From: Mesonia phycicola
GTDB taxonomy: Bacteria; Bacteroidota; Bacteroidia; Flavobacteriales; Flavobacteriaceae
Direction: 5' to 3'
NCBI RefSeq assembly: GCF_900141885.1
Contig: NZ_FQYY01000005.1
Location: 306,422 to 370,421, forward strand
Length of the DNA stretch: 64,000 nucleotides
Positions 9,331 through 18,285 of this stretch are shown here, one piece after another. Below the pieces are notes generated by a model. It saw nothing but the letters and a program-made list of their open reading frames with translations. It was not told where the DNA came from and searched no databases. The translations under genes were made by a program, and so were the position numbers. The stretch's first letter is position 1, and each line of letters opens with the position of its first letter.

Positions 9331-11352
9331 TTAAACTTCATTTTGAAGCATAGAAATAACCTCATTAATGTCGTTTTGGGGTTTGTTGCAGTAATTTTCT
9401 CTACAAGCAAATATACTTAGATTATTGCTGCTTTTGTTATTTGTTAATTTTAAATTAGATGTGCTAAGTGCAATAATTTTATTTGGTAAAAAATGTTGTT
9501 GAATTTTTTTTACTTCTTTTTTAGTGTTTTCTCCTGCAATAACAATCTCGTAAAATGGGTTGGCTAATTTTAAATATAAAGATAACCAATTGCTGTATCC
9601 AGAATAATAATCTGTTATGTTAGGTAATATTGTAGATAACATGATTTCTGAAGTCTTTACCCACTCTTGACAAAGAAAGTACTTACCTAAATAAAATAAA
9701 TTTTTAGCCATTACAGAATTAGAAGATGGTATGACGTTATCTTGCGTTTCTATACTACGTTGTATTAGTTTAACCTCTTTGGCAGTGTAATAAAACAGCC
9801 CACTTTCTTCATCATAAAATTTGCTCTTTACTATCTTGGTTAATTTTTCAGCAAGCAATAAATATTTATCATCGTAATTACTTTGGTATAGTTCTATTAA
9901 AGCTTCTATGAATAATGCGTAATCTTCCAGGCAACTTTTTATATTGTTTTTGTAGCTGCGTAAAAGATTGTAATTTTCATCTAATAAATTATCTGTGATA
10001 AATTGAGTTGCTTTTGTTGCGGCATTTAAATATTCTTCTTTTTGAAAAACCTGATAAGCTTTTGCGTAAGCTTTAATCATTAATGAGTTCCAAGAAGTTA
10101 AACCTTTATCGTCTAAGTCTGGAGCTGTTCTTTTTTCTCTTATTTTAAATAATTTATTTTTCGAATGCTGAATTTTTATCTGAAGTTCATTGGTTGTTAT
10201 ATTAAATTTTTGAGCAATAGTATCATTACTTTCTGTTTGAAATAACACATATTTATTATGCTCCCAAAGTCCTGTAGTATTAACATTGTAGTATGCTGCA
10301 AAAATTTCAAAATCATCATTTAAAATTTCTTGTAGTTCTTTTTTAGTCCAACAATAAAAAGCTCCTTCTTCTTTTTGGTTACTAATAGTTAAACTATCAG
10401 CATCTAGGGCAGAAAAGAAATATCCTTTAGGGTGTGTTAATTTTCGTTGAATAAAATTAATAGACTCTTCTACTACTTGTTTAAATTTTTTTACTTTAAA
10501 AAAAGCATAAGCATTGCTGTAAAGTTCTATAAGTTGAGCATTGTCATAAAGCATTTTTTCAAAATGAGGGATATGCCATTTTTCATCTACGGTATACCTA
10601 GAAAAGCCGCCACCTAAAGTATCGTAAACCCCTCTTTGAGCCATTTTTAGTAATGATTTTTCTACAAAATCTAAAAGAGTGGTGTTTTTTTCTGAAGAAG
10701 CATACTCTAATAAAAATAATAAATTGTTGGGCATCATAAATTTTGGAGCGCCTTTAAAACCTCCGTTTTCCCAATCAAACTTATCTTCCCAGCTTGTTGT
10801 AATTTGTTGGAGATAAGTTTTTTGAAATAAATTTTCAGAAGGTGTAGCCTTTACTATTGTGTTTAATTGCTTAATTCCAGAAGATAGTTTATTAGCGTAA
10901 TCTTCCATTTGTTCTGGAGCTTGATTAAATAAATCTCTTAACTGATATAAAGAACCCATCCATTTTTTAGTAGGCAGGTAAGTAGCTCCCCAAACAGGTC
11001 TGCCATCTGGTAAGGCAATAATATTTAAAGGCCAACCGCCGTGACCCGTCATAATTTGTAGTGCATTCATGTAAATATGGTCTACATCTGGGTGCTCTTC
11101 TCTATCTACTTTTATATTAATAAAGTTTTCATTCATTAAGTTGGCAACTTCTTTATTTTCAAAACACTCATGCTCCATAACGTGGCACCAATGACAGGCA
11201 GAATAACCAATACTTATTAATAAAAGTTTATTATTATCTTTAGCAAACTTTAAAATAGAGTCGTTCCAAGACTGCCATGCCACAGGGTTATTAGCATGCT
11301 GTAATAAGTAAGGACTCGTTTCTTTTGAAAGTAGATTTTCTAGTTGTTTCAT
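9331..11352 (-). CDS. DUF255 / YyaL-like protein with thioredoxin-like N-terminus
   Basis: 673-residue protein of the YyaL/spermatogenesis-associated protein 20 family. The N-terminal domain (about 1-165) is a thioredoxin-like fold with CHWC at residues 53-56 and the conserved HVMEHECFENKEVA and VDREEHPDVD stretches. The remainder is an alpha/alpha-toroid like that of N-acyl-glucosamine epimerases and glycoside hydrolases, with HFEKMLYDNAQL. The biochemical function of this widely conserved family is not established. The gene diverges from the phosphate transporter across 148 bp. Confidence 0.9.
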   Translation of the reverse strand: MKQLENLLSKETSPYLLQHANNPVAWQSWNDSILKFAKDNNKLLLISIGYSACHWCHVMEHECFENKEVANLMNENFINIKVDREEHPDVDHIYMNALQIMTGHGGWPLNIIALPDGRPVWGATYLPTKKWMGSLYQLRDLFNQAPEQMEDYANKLSSGIKQLNTIVKATPSENLFQKTYLQQITTSWEDKFDWENGGFKGAPKFMMPNNLLFLLEYASSEKNTTLLDFVEKSLLKMAQRGVYDTLGGGFSRYTVDEKWHIPHFEKMLYDNAQLIELYSNAYAFFKVKKFKQVVEESINFIQRKLTHPKGYFFSALDADSLTISNQKEEGAFYCWTKKELQEILNDDFEIFAAYYNVNTTGLWEHNKYVLFQTESNDTIAQKFNITTNELQIKIQHSKNKLFKIREKRTAPDLDDKGLTSWNSLMIKAYAKAYQVFQKEEYLNAATKATQFITDNLLDENYNLLRSYKNNIKSCLEDYALFIEALIELYQSNYDDKYLLLAEKLTKIVKSKFYDEESGLFYYTAKEVKLIQRSIETQDNVIPSSNSVMAKNLFYLGKYFLCQEWVKTSEIMLSTILPNITDYYSGYSNWLSLYLKLANPFYEIVIAGENTKKEVKKIQQHFLPNKIIALSTSNLKLTNNKSSNNLSIFACRENYCNKPQNDINEVISMLQNEV

Positions 11353-11500
11353 AAATGACTAATATTGGCTTCTGAAAAGATAAAAATACAAGGTAAAAAC
11401 TTATTAGTAGAGAACTATTGATTTAATGTTTTGATAACAATAGAAGCAATGTATTCTCGAATTAATAAAACAATTTTGCGGATTGTAAAAAAAAATATTT

Positions 11501-13765
11501 ATGGAGAATATTTATATTGTAATGCTTGTGGTTCTATTTGCACTTGCAATTACAGATTTGGTAGTAGGTGTTAGTAATGATGCTGTTAATTTTCTAAACT
11601 CTGCTATCGGTTCTAAGGCTATTTCTCTTAGAACAATTATGATTGTTGCTAGTTTAGGTGTTGCTGTAGGAGCAATATTTTCTAGTGGATTAATGGAGGT
11701 TGCTAGAAAAGGTATTTTTATGCCTAGTGAATTCTATTTTGATGAAATCATGATTATTTTCATGGCCGTCATGATTACAGATGTCTTGTTATTAGACTTT
11801 TTTAACTCGTTGGGTCTACCAACTTCTACGACGGTTTCTATTGTGTTTGAGTTGTTAGGTGCAGCAGTTAGTATTGCGGTTATAAAACTTTATACACAAG
11901 AACAAGATTTAAGTTTAATAGTAAACTACATTAATACCTCTAAAGCAACAGAGATTGTATTGGGTATTCTCTTGTCTGTGGTGGTGGCTTTTAGTATAGG
12001 TGCTTTTGTACAATATATTTCTAGATTAATTTTCACTTTTCAATATGAAAAGAAACTAAAATATGTAGGTGCAATTTTTGGAGGGGTTTCTTTAACTTCT
12101 ATTACCTATTTTATTTTTATTAAAGGGATGAAGAGTATTTCATTTCTACCAGCAGATTTTAAATTATATGTTTATGACAATACTTGGGTAATTATTTCTA
12201 TTAGCCTTGTAGTTTGGTCACTTATATCTCAATTATTAATGAGTGTTTTTAAAACTAATATTTTAAAAGCAATTATTTTGATAGGTACCTTTGCGTTAGC
12301 TTTAGCTTTTGCAGGAAATGATTTAGTTAACTTTATAGGGGTGCCAATTGCTGCATACCAATCTTTTGATTTGTGGCAAACTGCTTATCAAAGTACAGGG
12401 GTGTTACCTTCTGAATTCCCTATGAATGCTTTAGCAGGAAGTGTAGAAACGCCAGAGTTTTTATTAATTATGGCTGGTGGTGTAATGGTATTAACCTTAT
12501 GGCTGTCTAGTAAAGCTAGAGCAGTAGTAGATACAGGTGTAAATTTATCTAGACAAGGAGATGGAGCCGAGCGTTTTGAGCCTAATACACTTTCTAGAGT
12601 ATTAGTAAGATATTCTGTAGTAATGAGTAATGCAATTACTACTATTTTACCTAGCAGTGTTACAAATAAAATTGAGTCTAAATTTGAAAAACCAAATTCT
12701 GCTTTAGCAGACAGGAGAGTAGATGCACCAGCTTTTGATACTGTTAGGGCTTCTGTAAATTTAGTAGTTGCTAGTATTCTAATTTCTATTGGTACAAATT
12801 TAAAATTACCATTATCTACTACTTATGTAACTTTTATGGTTGCTATGGGTACTTCTTTAGCAGATAGAGCTTGGGATCGTGAAAGTGCGGTTTACCGTGT
12901 TGCTGGGGTAGTAAATGTTGTGGGAGGTTGGTTTATAACAGCTGGTGTAGCATTTTTGGCTGCAGCTATATTTGCCGCAATAATTTGGTATGGCGGTATG
13001 ATTGCTTTAGCAATTTTAGTAATTGTAGCAGCAGGTTTAATTGTAAGAAGTGCAATACTACACTCTAAAAAAATAAAAGAAGAGAAAAATAAAAAGAGGT
13101 TTAACCGTCACGATATTATTACTATTAATGAAATTACTATTGAAACTTCACAAAATATTTCTAGTGTAATTCAAGGGATTAATAAACGTTATAGTAAAAC
13201 CGTAGATCACTTAGGGTATCACGATTTAGGGAAATTAAGAAAAGACTCTAAAAAATTAAATGATTTAGAAGATGAGGTAGATGAGTTAAAAGATAATGTA
13301 TTCTATTTTATAAAATCTTTAGAAGATAATTCTGTAGAGGCAAGTAAATTCTACATTCTTTTCTTAGATACACTTCAAGATATGGTGCAGTCAATCGGGC
13401 ATATAACTAGATCTAGTTATAAACACGTAAACAACAACCATAAAAATCTTAAGTTTAATCAAATTAGAGATTTAAAAAGTATAGATAGAGAAATGCAGGT
13501 TCTTTTTGATGAGATTATTGAAACGTTTGATAATCATTCTTTCTCTAAAATAGATCAAATATTAAATGATAAACAAACCTTATTAGATAAAGTCTCAGGG
13601 TTAATTCAAAAACAAATAGAGCGTATTAGAACTTCAGAAACAAGTCCTAAAAACACAAAGCTATACTTTGGGTTGTTATTAGAGACTAAAGATTTAGTAA
13701 CATCTACTATGAGCTTGTTACAGTTGTTTAAAGAATATTATGAAGACGCTAAAAGAGAGTTTTAA
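11501..13765 (+). CDS. Inorganic phosphate transporter (PiT family) with C-terminal PhoU-like region
   Basis: Membrane phosphate permease of 754 residues. The PHO4 signature pieces GVSNDAVNFLNSAIGS (near residue 25) and AGNDLVNFIGVPIAA (near 268) are present, as are the paired LGLPTSTTVS and LKLPLSTTYV loops. About ten membrane helices fill residues 1-520. The last 230 residues are soluble, helical and charged and resemble DUF47/PhoU regulators, which in many bacteria are separate proteins. A fused regulator is therefore likely. A strong bidirectional terminator follows. Confidence 0.9.
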   Translation: MENIYIVMLVVLFALAITDLVVGVSNDAVNFLNSAIGSKAISLRTIMIVASLGVAVGAIFSSGLMEVARKGIFMPSEFYFDEIMIIFMAVMITDVLLLDFFNSLGLPTSTTVSIVFELLGAAVSIAVIKLYTQEQDLSLIVNYINTSKATEIVLGILLSVVVAFSIGAFVQYISRLIFTFQYEKKLKYVGAIFGGVSLTSITYFIFIKGMKSISFLPADFKLYVYDNTWVIISISLVVWSLISQLLMSVFKTNILKAIILIGTFALALAFAGNDLVNFIGVPIAAYQSFDLWQTAYQSTGVLPSEFPMNALAGSVETPEFLLIMAGGVMVLTLWLSSKARAVVDTGVNLSRQGDGAERFEPNTLSRVLVRYSVVMSNAITTILPSSVTNKIESKFEKPNSALADRRVDAPAFDTVRASVNLVVASILISIGTNLKLPLSTTYVTFMVAMGTSLADRAWDRESAVYRVAGVVNVVGGWFITAGVAFLAAAIFAAIIWYGGMIALAILVIVAAGLIVRSAILHSKKIKEEKNKKRFNRHDIITINEITIETSQNISSVIQGINKRYSKTVDHLGYHDLGKLRKDSKKLNDLEDEVDELKDNVFYFIKSLEDNSVEASKFYILFLDTLQDMVQSIGHITRSSYKHVNNNHKNLKFNQIRDLKSIDREMQVLFDEIIETFDNHSFSKIDQILNDKQTLLDKVSGLIQKQIERIRTSETSPKNTKLYFGLLLETKDLVTSTMSLLQLFKEYYEDAKREF

Positions 13766-13789
13766 TCTTCTATAGTTTTCATTATAAAT

Positions 13790-13825
13790 AATAAAGCCGG
13801 TTATCTTTTGATAACCGGCTTTATT
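13790..13825. terminator. Bidirectional intrinsic terminator
   Basis: Perfect 16-bp inverted repeat (13790-13805 and 13810-13825) with a 4-nt loop. A/T-rich ends on both sides give T-runs on both strands. It lies between the convergent phosphate transporter and NifU genes and should stop both. Confidence 0.9.
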
Positions 13826-13849
13826 ATTTATAAAAGTTAAAAGGTTGAA

Positions 13850-14758
13850 TTAGCCGTTTAAAGCTTCTACACTACTCACTTTATCTTGAAGCATTTCTTT
13901 AAGCATGTTCTCTATTCCGTTTTTTAAAGTAAAAGTAGAAGAAGGGCAACCACTACAAGCACCTTGTAATACTACGCTTACCTTTTTAGTTTCAGGATCG
14001 TAAGAGTTAAACATGATATTACCTCCATCACTTGCTACTGCAGGTTTAATGTATTCATCTAATATAGCAATAATTTGTTTAGAAGTTTCGTCTAAGCTTT
14101 CTGTTGAGGTTGCTTTGTCTTCTTTAACTTCTTCCTTTTTGTTAGATGCAGCTTCTTGAGTAATAACTTCATTACCTTCTTGAATGTAATTTCTAATAAA
14201 CTCTCTTAACTCCATGGTTATTTCTTCCCATTCTGCAATATCAAATTTTGTAATTGAAACATAATTTTCATCAAAAAATATCTCTTTTACAAACGGAAAA
14301 TGGAAAAGCTTTTGCGCTAAAGGTGAATTTTTAGCTTCGTCTATGTTTTTAAATTCTGTAGTTTGTATTACTAATTTTTTATTAGCAACAAACTTCATCA
14401 CTTTTGGGTTAGGAGTGCTCTCTGCATAAACTGTAACAGGAATATTTTTTTTATTTTGACTAGAAGATTTTATTACTTCTTTTCCTGAGTTCAAGTAATC
14501 GTTTATTTGCGCAGCTAATTCATTTTCAATTTCTGACCACTCTACAATATTAAATTTTTCAATAGCAATAAAATTTTGCGCGATATATACCGTTTTTACA
14601 AATGGTAAATAAAATAATTGTTGTGCTATTGGTGAGTTTTCAGCATCATCAATATTCTTAAATTCGTGTCCTTCCCCTTGAATCAAGAAAGAATTTGCCT
14701 CAAATTTTCGAATAGATTCATTGTTGGTTGGTATTATTTCAATAGAATATTTACTCAT
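13850..14758 (-). CDS. NifU family Fe-S scaffold protein with duplicated Nfu N-domain
   Basis: 302 residues. Two tandem Nfu_N domains occupy about 3-85 and 107-195; each has the pattern ending in FVK(T/E)(V/I) and the second opens with ESTPNPKVMKFV. They are followed by an acidic linker and a C-terminal NifU domain with CSGC at residues 268-271 as the cluster-binding pair. Nfu proteins carry 4Fe-4S clusters to client enzymes. The duplicated N-domain is, to my knowledge, a common Bacteroidota arrangement. A -7-like element (TATTTTTG read on the minus strand) lies at 14774-14781, just upstream. Confidence 0.93.
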   Translation of the reverse strand: MSKYSIEIIPTNNESIRKFEANSFLIQGEGHEFKNIDDAENSPIAQQLFYLPFVKTVYIAQNFIAIEKFNIVEWSEIENELAAQINDYLNSGKEVIKSSSQNKKNIPVTVYAESTPNPKVMKFVANKKLVIQTTEFKNIDEAKNSPLAQKLFHFPFVKEIFFDENYVSITKFDIAEWEEITMELREFIRNYIQEGNEVITQEAASNKKEEVKEDKATSTESLDETSKQIIAILDEYIKPAVASDGGNIMFNSYDPETKKVSVVLQGACSGCPSSTFTLKNGIENMLKEMLQDKVSSVEALNG

Positions 14759-14773
14759 AGCTTAAATTTTCGA

Positions 14774-14781
14774 CAAAAATA
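14774..14781 (-). promoter_or_regulatory. -7 promoter element upstream of the NifU gene
   Basis: The reverse strand reads TATTTTTG, an exact match to the Bacteroidota TAnnTTTG element, 16 bp before the ATG. No convincing TTG box lies about 20 bp upstream, so only the -7 half is supported. Confidence 0.45.
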
Positions 14782-14987
14782 CTAAAAGAAATATAATGAA
14801 ATGAATATATTTACGCTCAATATTTATTTAGTAAACTTGTTAAAAGTTTGCATGATTTGTTGTTAATCAATTAGATTGCTTAAAATAATTGCTTGTGAGA
14901 ACAATTATTGTTTTAACATTTCTACAACAAATTTTGTAAAAGTTATATTAAAGTTTATTTTAGTGATGAAATAACCCTTGAACACAC

Positions 14988-16010
14988 ATGAAAAAACTTA
15001 ACCCCTATTTATTAATTTTAGTTCTTTTTTTTACGACGAATTATTTTTATGCTCAAGAGAGAGGCATTCCTGTATATTCAGATTATTTAACAGATAATCT
15101 TTACTTGGTACACCCATCTATGGCAGGTGCAGCTACACAAACAAAATTGCGTTTAACTGCACGTAGACAATGGTTTGATGTAGATGATGCGCCAGCGTTA
15201 GAAACTGCTAGTTTAAATGGTAGAGTAGGAGAAAATGTTGGTTTAGGTGCTATACTTTATAATGATAGTAATGGTAGATTTTCTCAACAAGGTGTATATG
15301 CAACATTTGCTTATCATTTAATGTTTTCTAGAAATCGTGTAGATTTAAATCAACTTTCTTTTGGTTTAAACGTTGGAGTTTTGCAAGAAAAATTAGATGA
15401 GTCTGATTTAGTAGGAGGGGTAAATCCTAATGATCCGAACATTTCTGGAGTAGAGCAGAGAGATTCTTTTTTTAATATGGATTTTGGTATGTCTTATTAC
15501 TTATTTGAGTTCTATACACATTTTACCGTTAAAAATTTAATACCACAACAACGTGATATTTTTTCTGATGAGTTTGAAACAGATAACCAAAGACAATATT
15601 TGTTTTCTGCAGGTTATATAATAGATCCTTATGGGTCTGATTGGACTTTTGAACCTTCTATTCTTTTTCAGGCAAAAGAAGAAACTTCTGAATCTTCAAT
15701 AGATGTGAATTTTAAAGCTTATCACGATTTTGATTTTGGAAAACTTTGGGGTGGTTTATCTTATAGAAGAAGTTTTGATGGTGCAGAGTATACTACAGAT
15801 GGAGCTTCTTCTGTTAGTAATCAAAAATTACAATATGTGTCTCCATTTTTAGGTATTAACTATGGTAATTTTATGTTTGCTTATACATATACTTACCAGG
15901 CAAATTCAATAGTTTTATCTAACTCTGGTTTTCACCAAATTACTTTAGGTTTCAATATTGGTGAAAATAAAGATCCTTACGATTGTAATTGTCCTGCTAT
16001 AAATTACTAA
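14988..16010 (+). CDS. T9SS membrane protein, PorP/SprF family
   Basis: Outer-membrane beta-barrel of 340 residues with a signal peptide (cleavage after FYAQ, near residue 22). The family hallmark is the YSDYLTDNLYLVHPSMAGA start of the mature protein. PorP/SprF proteins help export or anchor T9SS substrates, particularly large gliding adhesins such as SprB, and are usually encoded beside their substrate. No substrate gene is adjacent, so the partner is unknown. The stop overlaps the convergent murI stop by 3-4 bp. Confidence 0.9.
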   Translation: MKKLNPYLLILVLFFTTNYFYAQERGIPVYSDYLTDNLYLVHPSMAGAATQTKLRLTARRQWFDVDDAPALETASLNGRVGENVGLGAILYNDSNGRFSQQGVYATFAYHLMFSRNRVDLNQLSFGLNVGVLQEKLDESDLVGGVNPNDPNISGVEQRDSFFNMDFGMSYYLFEFYTHFTVKNLIPQQRDIFSDEFETDNQRQYLFSAGYIIDPYGSDWTFEPSILFQAKEETSESSIDVNFKAYHDFDFGKLWGGLSYRRSFDGAEYTTDGASSVSNQKLQYVSPFLGINYGNFMFAYTYTYQANSIVLSNSGFHQITLGFNIGENKDPYDCNCPAINY

Positions 16011-16792
16011 AAATCTAAAAATTGTACTGTTTGTTTTGGTACAAATTTTTGAAGTATATCTATGCTTCTATTGGTGTAAAAATCAATAGAAGCTTTTTTT
16101 TGCTGTGTGTTTAGCAGGCTGGTACTTTTTAGTATGTTTTTAGTTTGACGTGCTACAGCTTGCCCTGAGTCTATTATAATGATGTGTTTAGGTAGTATTT
16201 GTTTTAGTAATGGAATTAAATAGGGATAATGGCTACAACCTAGTACTAAATAGTCTATGTTTCTATCTAACATTGGTTGTAATAGCTTTTTTAAAAGCTG
16301 TGTTGTAGATTCTTCATTTAGTTTACCTGCTTCTATAGCTTCTACTAATCCTGCGCCTATCACTTCTACCACTTCTGTGTTTTTTGTAAATAACTCAGAG
16401 GTTTTTGTAAATAACTCGCTAGATAAAGTTCCTTTAGTAGCTAGAATGCCTACGGTATTATTTTTAGAGTTTAATGCAGCAGGTTTAATAGCAGGTTCTA
16501 TTCCTATAAAGGGAATAGGGTATTTTTTTCTTAAGTAATCTATAGAGTTGGTGGTAGCAGTGTTACAAGCTACTACAATAATCTTACAGCCTTTGTTAAT
16601 TAATAACTCTGTGTTTTTTATACAGAGTTGAGTAATTTCTTCTTTTGTTTTATATCCGTAAGGGGCATTTTTGCTGTCTGCAAGATAAATAATATTTTCC
16701 TGTGGTAGTAACTGGTGTATTTCTTTTAATATTGAAGTACCGCCAATACCAGAATCAAATATGCCAATAGGGCTTAGGGTTTTGTTCATCAT
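16007..16792 (-). CDS. murI: Glutamate racemase
   Basis: Makes D-glutamate for peptidoglycan. The 261-residue protein shows GIFDSGIGG near the N-terminus, the first catalytic cysteine in VACNTATT (Cys76) and the second in LGCSHYPYL (Cys186), so both acid-base cysteines are intact. It is the last gene on the reverse strand after the porG-uppS-bamA-ompH cluster, but an intrinsic terminator separates it from that transcript. Two adjacent ATG codons at 16792 and 16789 are possible starts. Confidence 0.96.
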   Translation of the reverse strand: MMNKTLSPIGIFDSGIGGTSILKEIHQLLPQENIIYLADSKNAPYGYKTKEEITQLCIKNTELLINKGCKIIVVACNTATTNSIDYLRKKYPIPFIGIEPAIKPAALNSKNNTVGILATKGTLSSELFTKTSELFTKNTEVVEVIGAGLVEAIEAGKLNEESTTQLLKKLLQPMLDRNIDYLVLGCSHYPYLIPLLKQILPKHIIIIDSGQAVARQTKNILKSTSLLNTQQKKASIDFYTNRSIDILQKFVPKQTVQFLDF

Positions 16793-16803
16793 ATAAAATA
16801 AAA

Positions 16804-16832
16804 AAGCACTTTCAAAATTAATGAAAGTGCTT
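16804..16832 (-). terminator. Intrinsic terminator after ompH
   Basis: 11-bp inverted repeat (16804-16814 and 16822-16832) with a T-run on the minus strand. It lies between the second ompH gene and murI and ends the bamA-ompH transcript. Confidence 0.8.
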
Positions 16833-16855
16833 AAATATTATTGTTTTTAGAAATA

Positions 16856-17371
16856 TTAAATTCCTAAATCTTTTTTTACGTCTGCCATTAAATCATATCC
16901 GTCTGCTAAAATTACTCCTCCTGCACCAGTAGTAGAATCTAAAACATAATCAAACTTCTTAGCTCTAGCTACTTTTTGAATAGAAAGTCTTGCTTTTTCA
17001 TAAACAGGTCTTAGTAATTCACTTTCTTTTTTCTGAAGATCTTGTTGTGCAGTTTGTTGAAATTGTACAATTTTTTGTTGATCTTGTTGAAGCTCTTGTG
17101 CTCTTTTAGCATTTTCTTCTTCTGTTTGGTTAACAGCTTCTTGTTGGTATCTTTGGTTTTTGCTTTGAGCTTCTTTTAATAAATCGTCGATATCTGCTCT
17201 GTAAGTTTTTTCTAGTTTGTCTAATTGAGACATAGCGCTTTTGTAAGAAGGCATTGTTTCTATTAGCTCTTGTGTATTAATATGAGCAACTTTAGAATCT
17301 TGAGCGTTTGTAATTGCAATAGCTCCAAGGCTAAATGTTAATGCTATTAGTAATGTTTTAAATTGTTTCAT
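16856..17371 (-). CDS. OmpH/Skp family periplasmic chaperone (short)
   Basis: 171 residues with a signal peptide (cleavage near TNAQ, residue 24), then KVAHINTQELIETMPSYKSA, the conserved Skp/OmpH start, and a long coiled coil of Gln, Glu and Lys (about 55-135). The C-terminus packs back onto the head domain. Skp-like chaperones hold unfolded outer-membrane proteins for BamA, and this gene is in the bamA operon. The neighbouring gene is a longer paralogue. Confidence 0.92.
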   Translation of the reverse strand: MKQFKTLLIALTFSLGAIAITNAQDSKVAHINTQELIETMPSYKSAMSQLDKLEKTYRADIDDLLKEAQSKNQRYQQEAVNQTEEENAKRAQELQQDQQKIVQFQQTAQQDLQKKESELLRPVYEKARLSIQKVARAKKFDYVLDSTTGAGGVILADGYDLMADVKKDLGI

Positions 17372-17432
17372 TTTTGTTTTAAATTAAGGTAATTAGATTA
17401 TTTTTAATTGACTATTTTAATATTTATGTTGT

Positions 17433-18242
17433 TTAACCTCCGTTTTTTTGTTGGTCTCTTAGTTGTTGTAGTGAATCTTTCTTTCTTTGTCTATCTTCCA
17501 TAAGTTTTGCTCTTCTTTCTTCAAATTCTTTCTGTCTTGCTTCTCTAATAGAATCTCTTGTTTTTTGACGATCATTCATTATCTCGTCTCTTTCATCTTG
17601 CTTTTGTTGGAGTAATGCTTCTCTTTCTTCAGCTTTTTCTTTGTCTTCTTCTGCTTGCTCTACAGATTTATATTTGTCGTCACTTTCATCTTCTTTTTTG
17701 TCTTCTCTATCATTTTTTCTTGAAGAAACTTCTATAATTTTTAAAACCTGGTCGCTAATATCGTGTCTTTTTGCTGAAAATAAAAGAAGAGCGTCGGCAG
17801 AATTTTCAAAAATGAAATCATATTGTCTCTTTTCTCCTATTTCTTGTACGGCATTAAAAACTTGGTCTTGTACAGGTTGTATTAATTGTCTTTTCTGTAC
17901 AATAAATTGTCCTTGTGGGCCAAATTTTTCTTCCTGATATGCTAGTATAGCTTTTTCTTCGTAGTCAATTTCTTCTTCTCTTTCTTCAATTAGCTCTTTT
18001 GTTAATAGCACTCTTTCATTTTCTAATTCTTGCTTCATGTTTTCTACATGTTGCATTTTAGTTTCAATTTCAGATTTCCATTTTTGAGTTCTTGCTTCTA
18101 GCTGTGTAGTAGCTTCTTTGTACTCAGGAACATGATCTAAAATATACTCCATATCTACGTAAGCTACCTTTATGCTTTTTTGTGCAATTGTGATTGTTGG
18201 TAGCGTTAAAAAAAAGAAGAAAATTAAAAAACTGTTTTTCAT
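17433..18242 (-). CDS. OmpH/Skp family periplasmic protein with long charged C-terminus
   Basis: 269 residues: signal peptide (cleavage near TIAQ, residue 21), the OmpH start KVAYVDMEYILDHVPEYKEA, a coiled-coil middle and a C-terminal extension of about 100 residues (170-269) of almost only Glu, Lys, Arg, Asp and Gln. The tail has no counterpart in the shorter paralogue downstream and probably forms an extended helix. The position directly after bamA supports a role in outer-membrane protein delivery. Confidence 0.9.
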   Translation of the reverse strand: MKNSFLIFFFFLTLPTITIAQKSIKVAYVDMEYILDHVPEYKEATTQLEARTQKWKSEIETKMQHVENMKQELENERVLLTKELIEEREEEIDYEEKAILAYQEEKFGPQGQFIVQKRQLIQPVQDQVFNAVQEIGEKRQYDFIFENSADALLLFSAKRHDISDQVLKIIEVSSRKNDREDKKEDESDDKYKSVEQAEEDKEKAEEREALLQQKQDERDEIMNDRQKTRDSIREARQKEFEERRAKLMEDRQRKKDSLQQLRDQQKNGG

Positions 18243-18285
18243 AATGCTTTATGTATAAAGAAAATATCGTGCCAAATAAAAAAAA

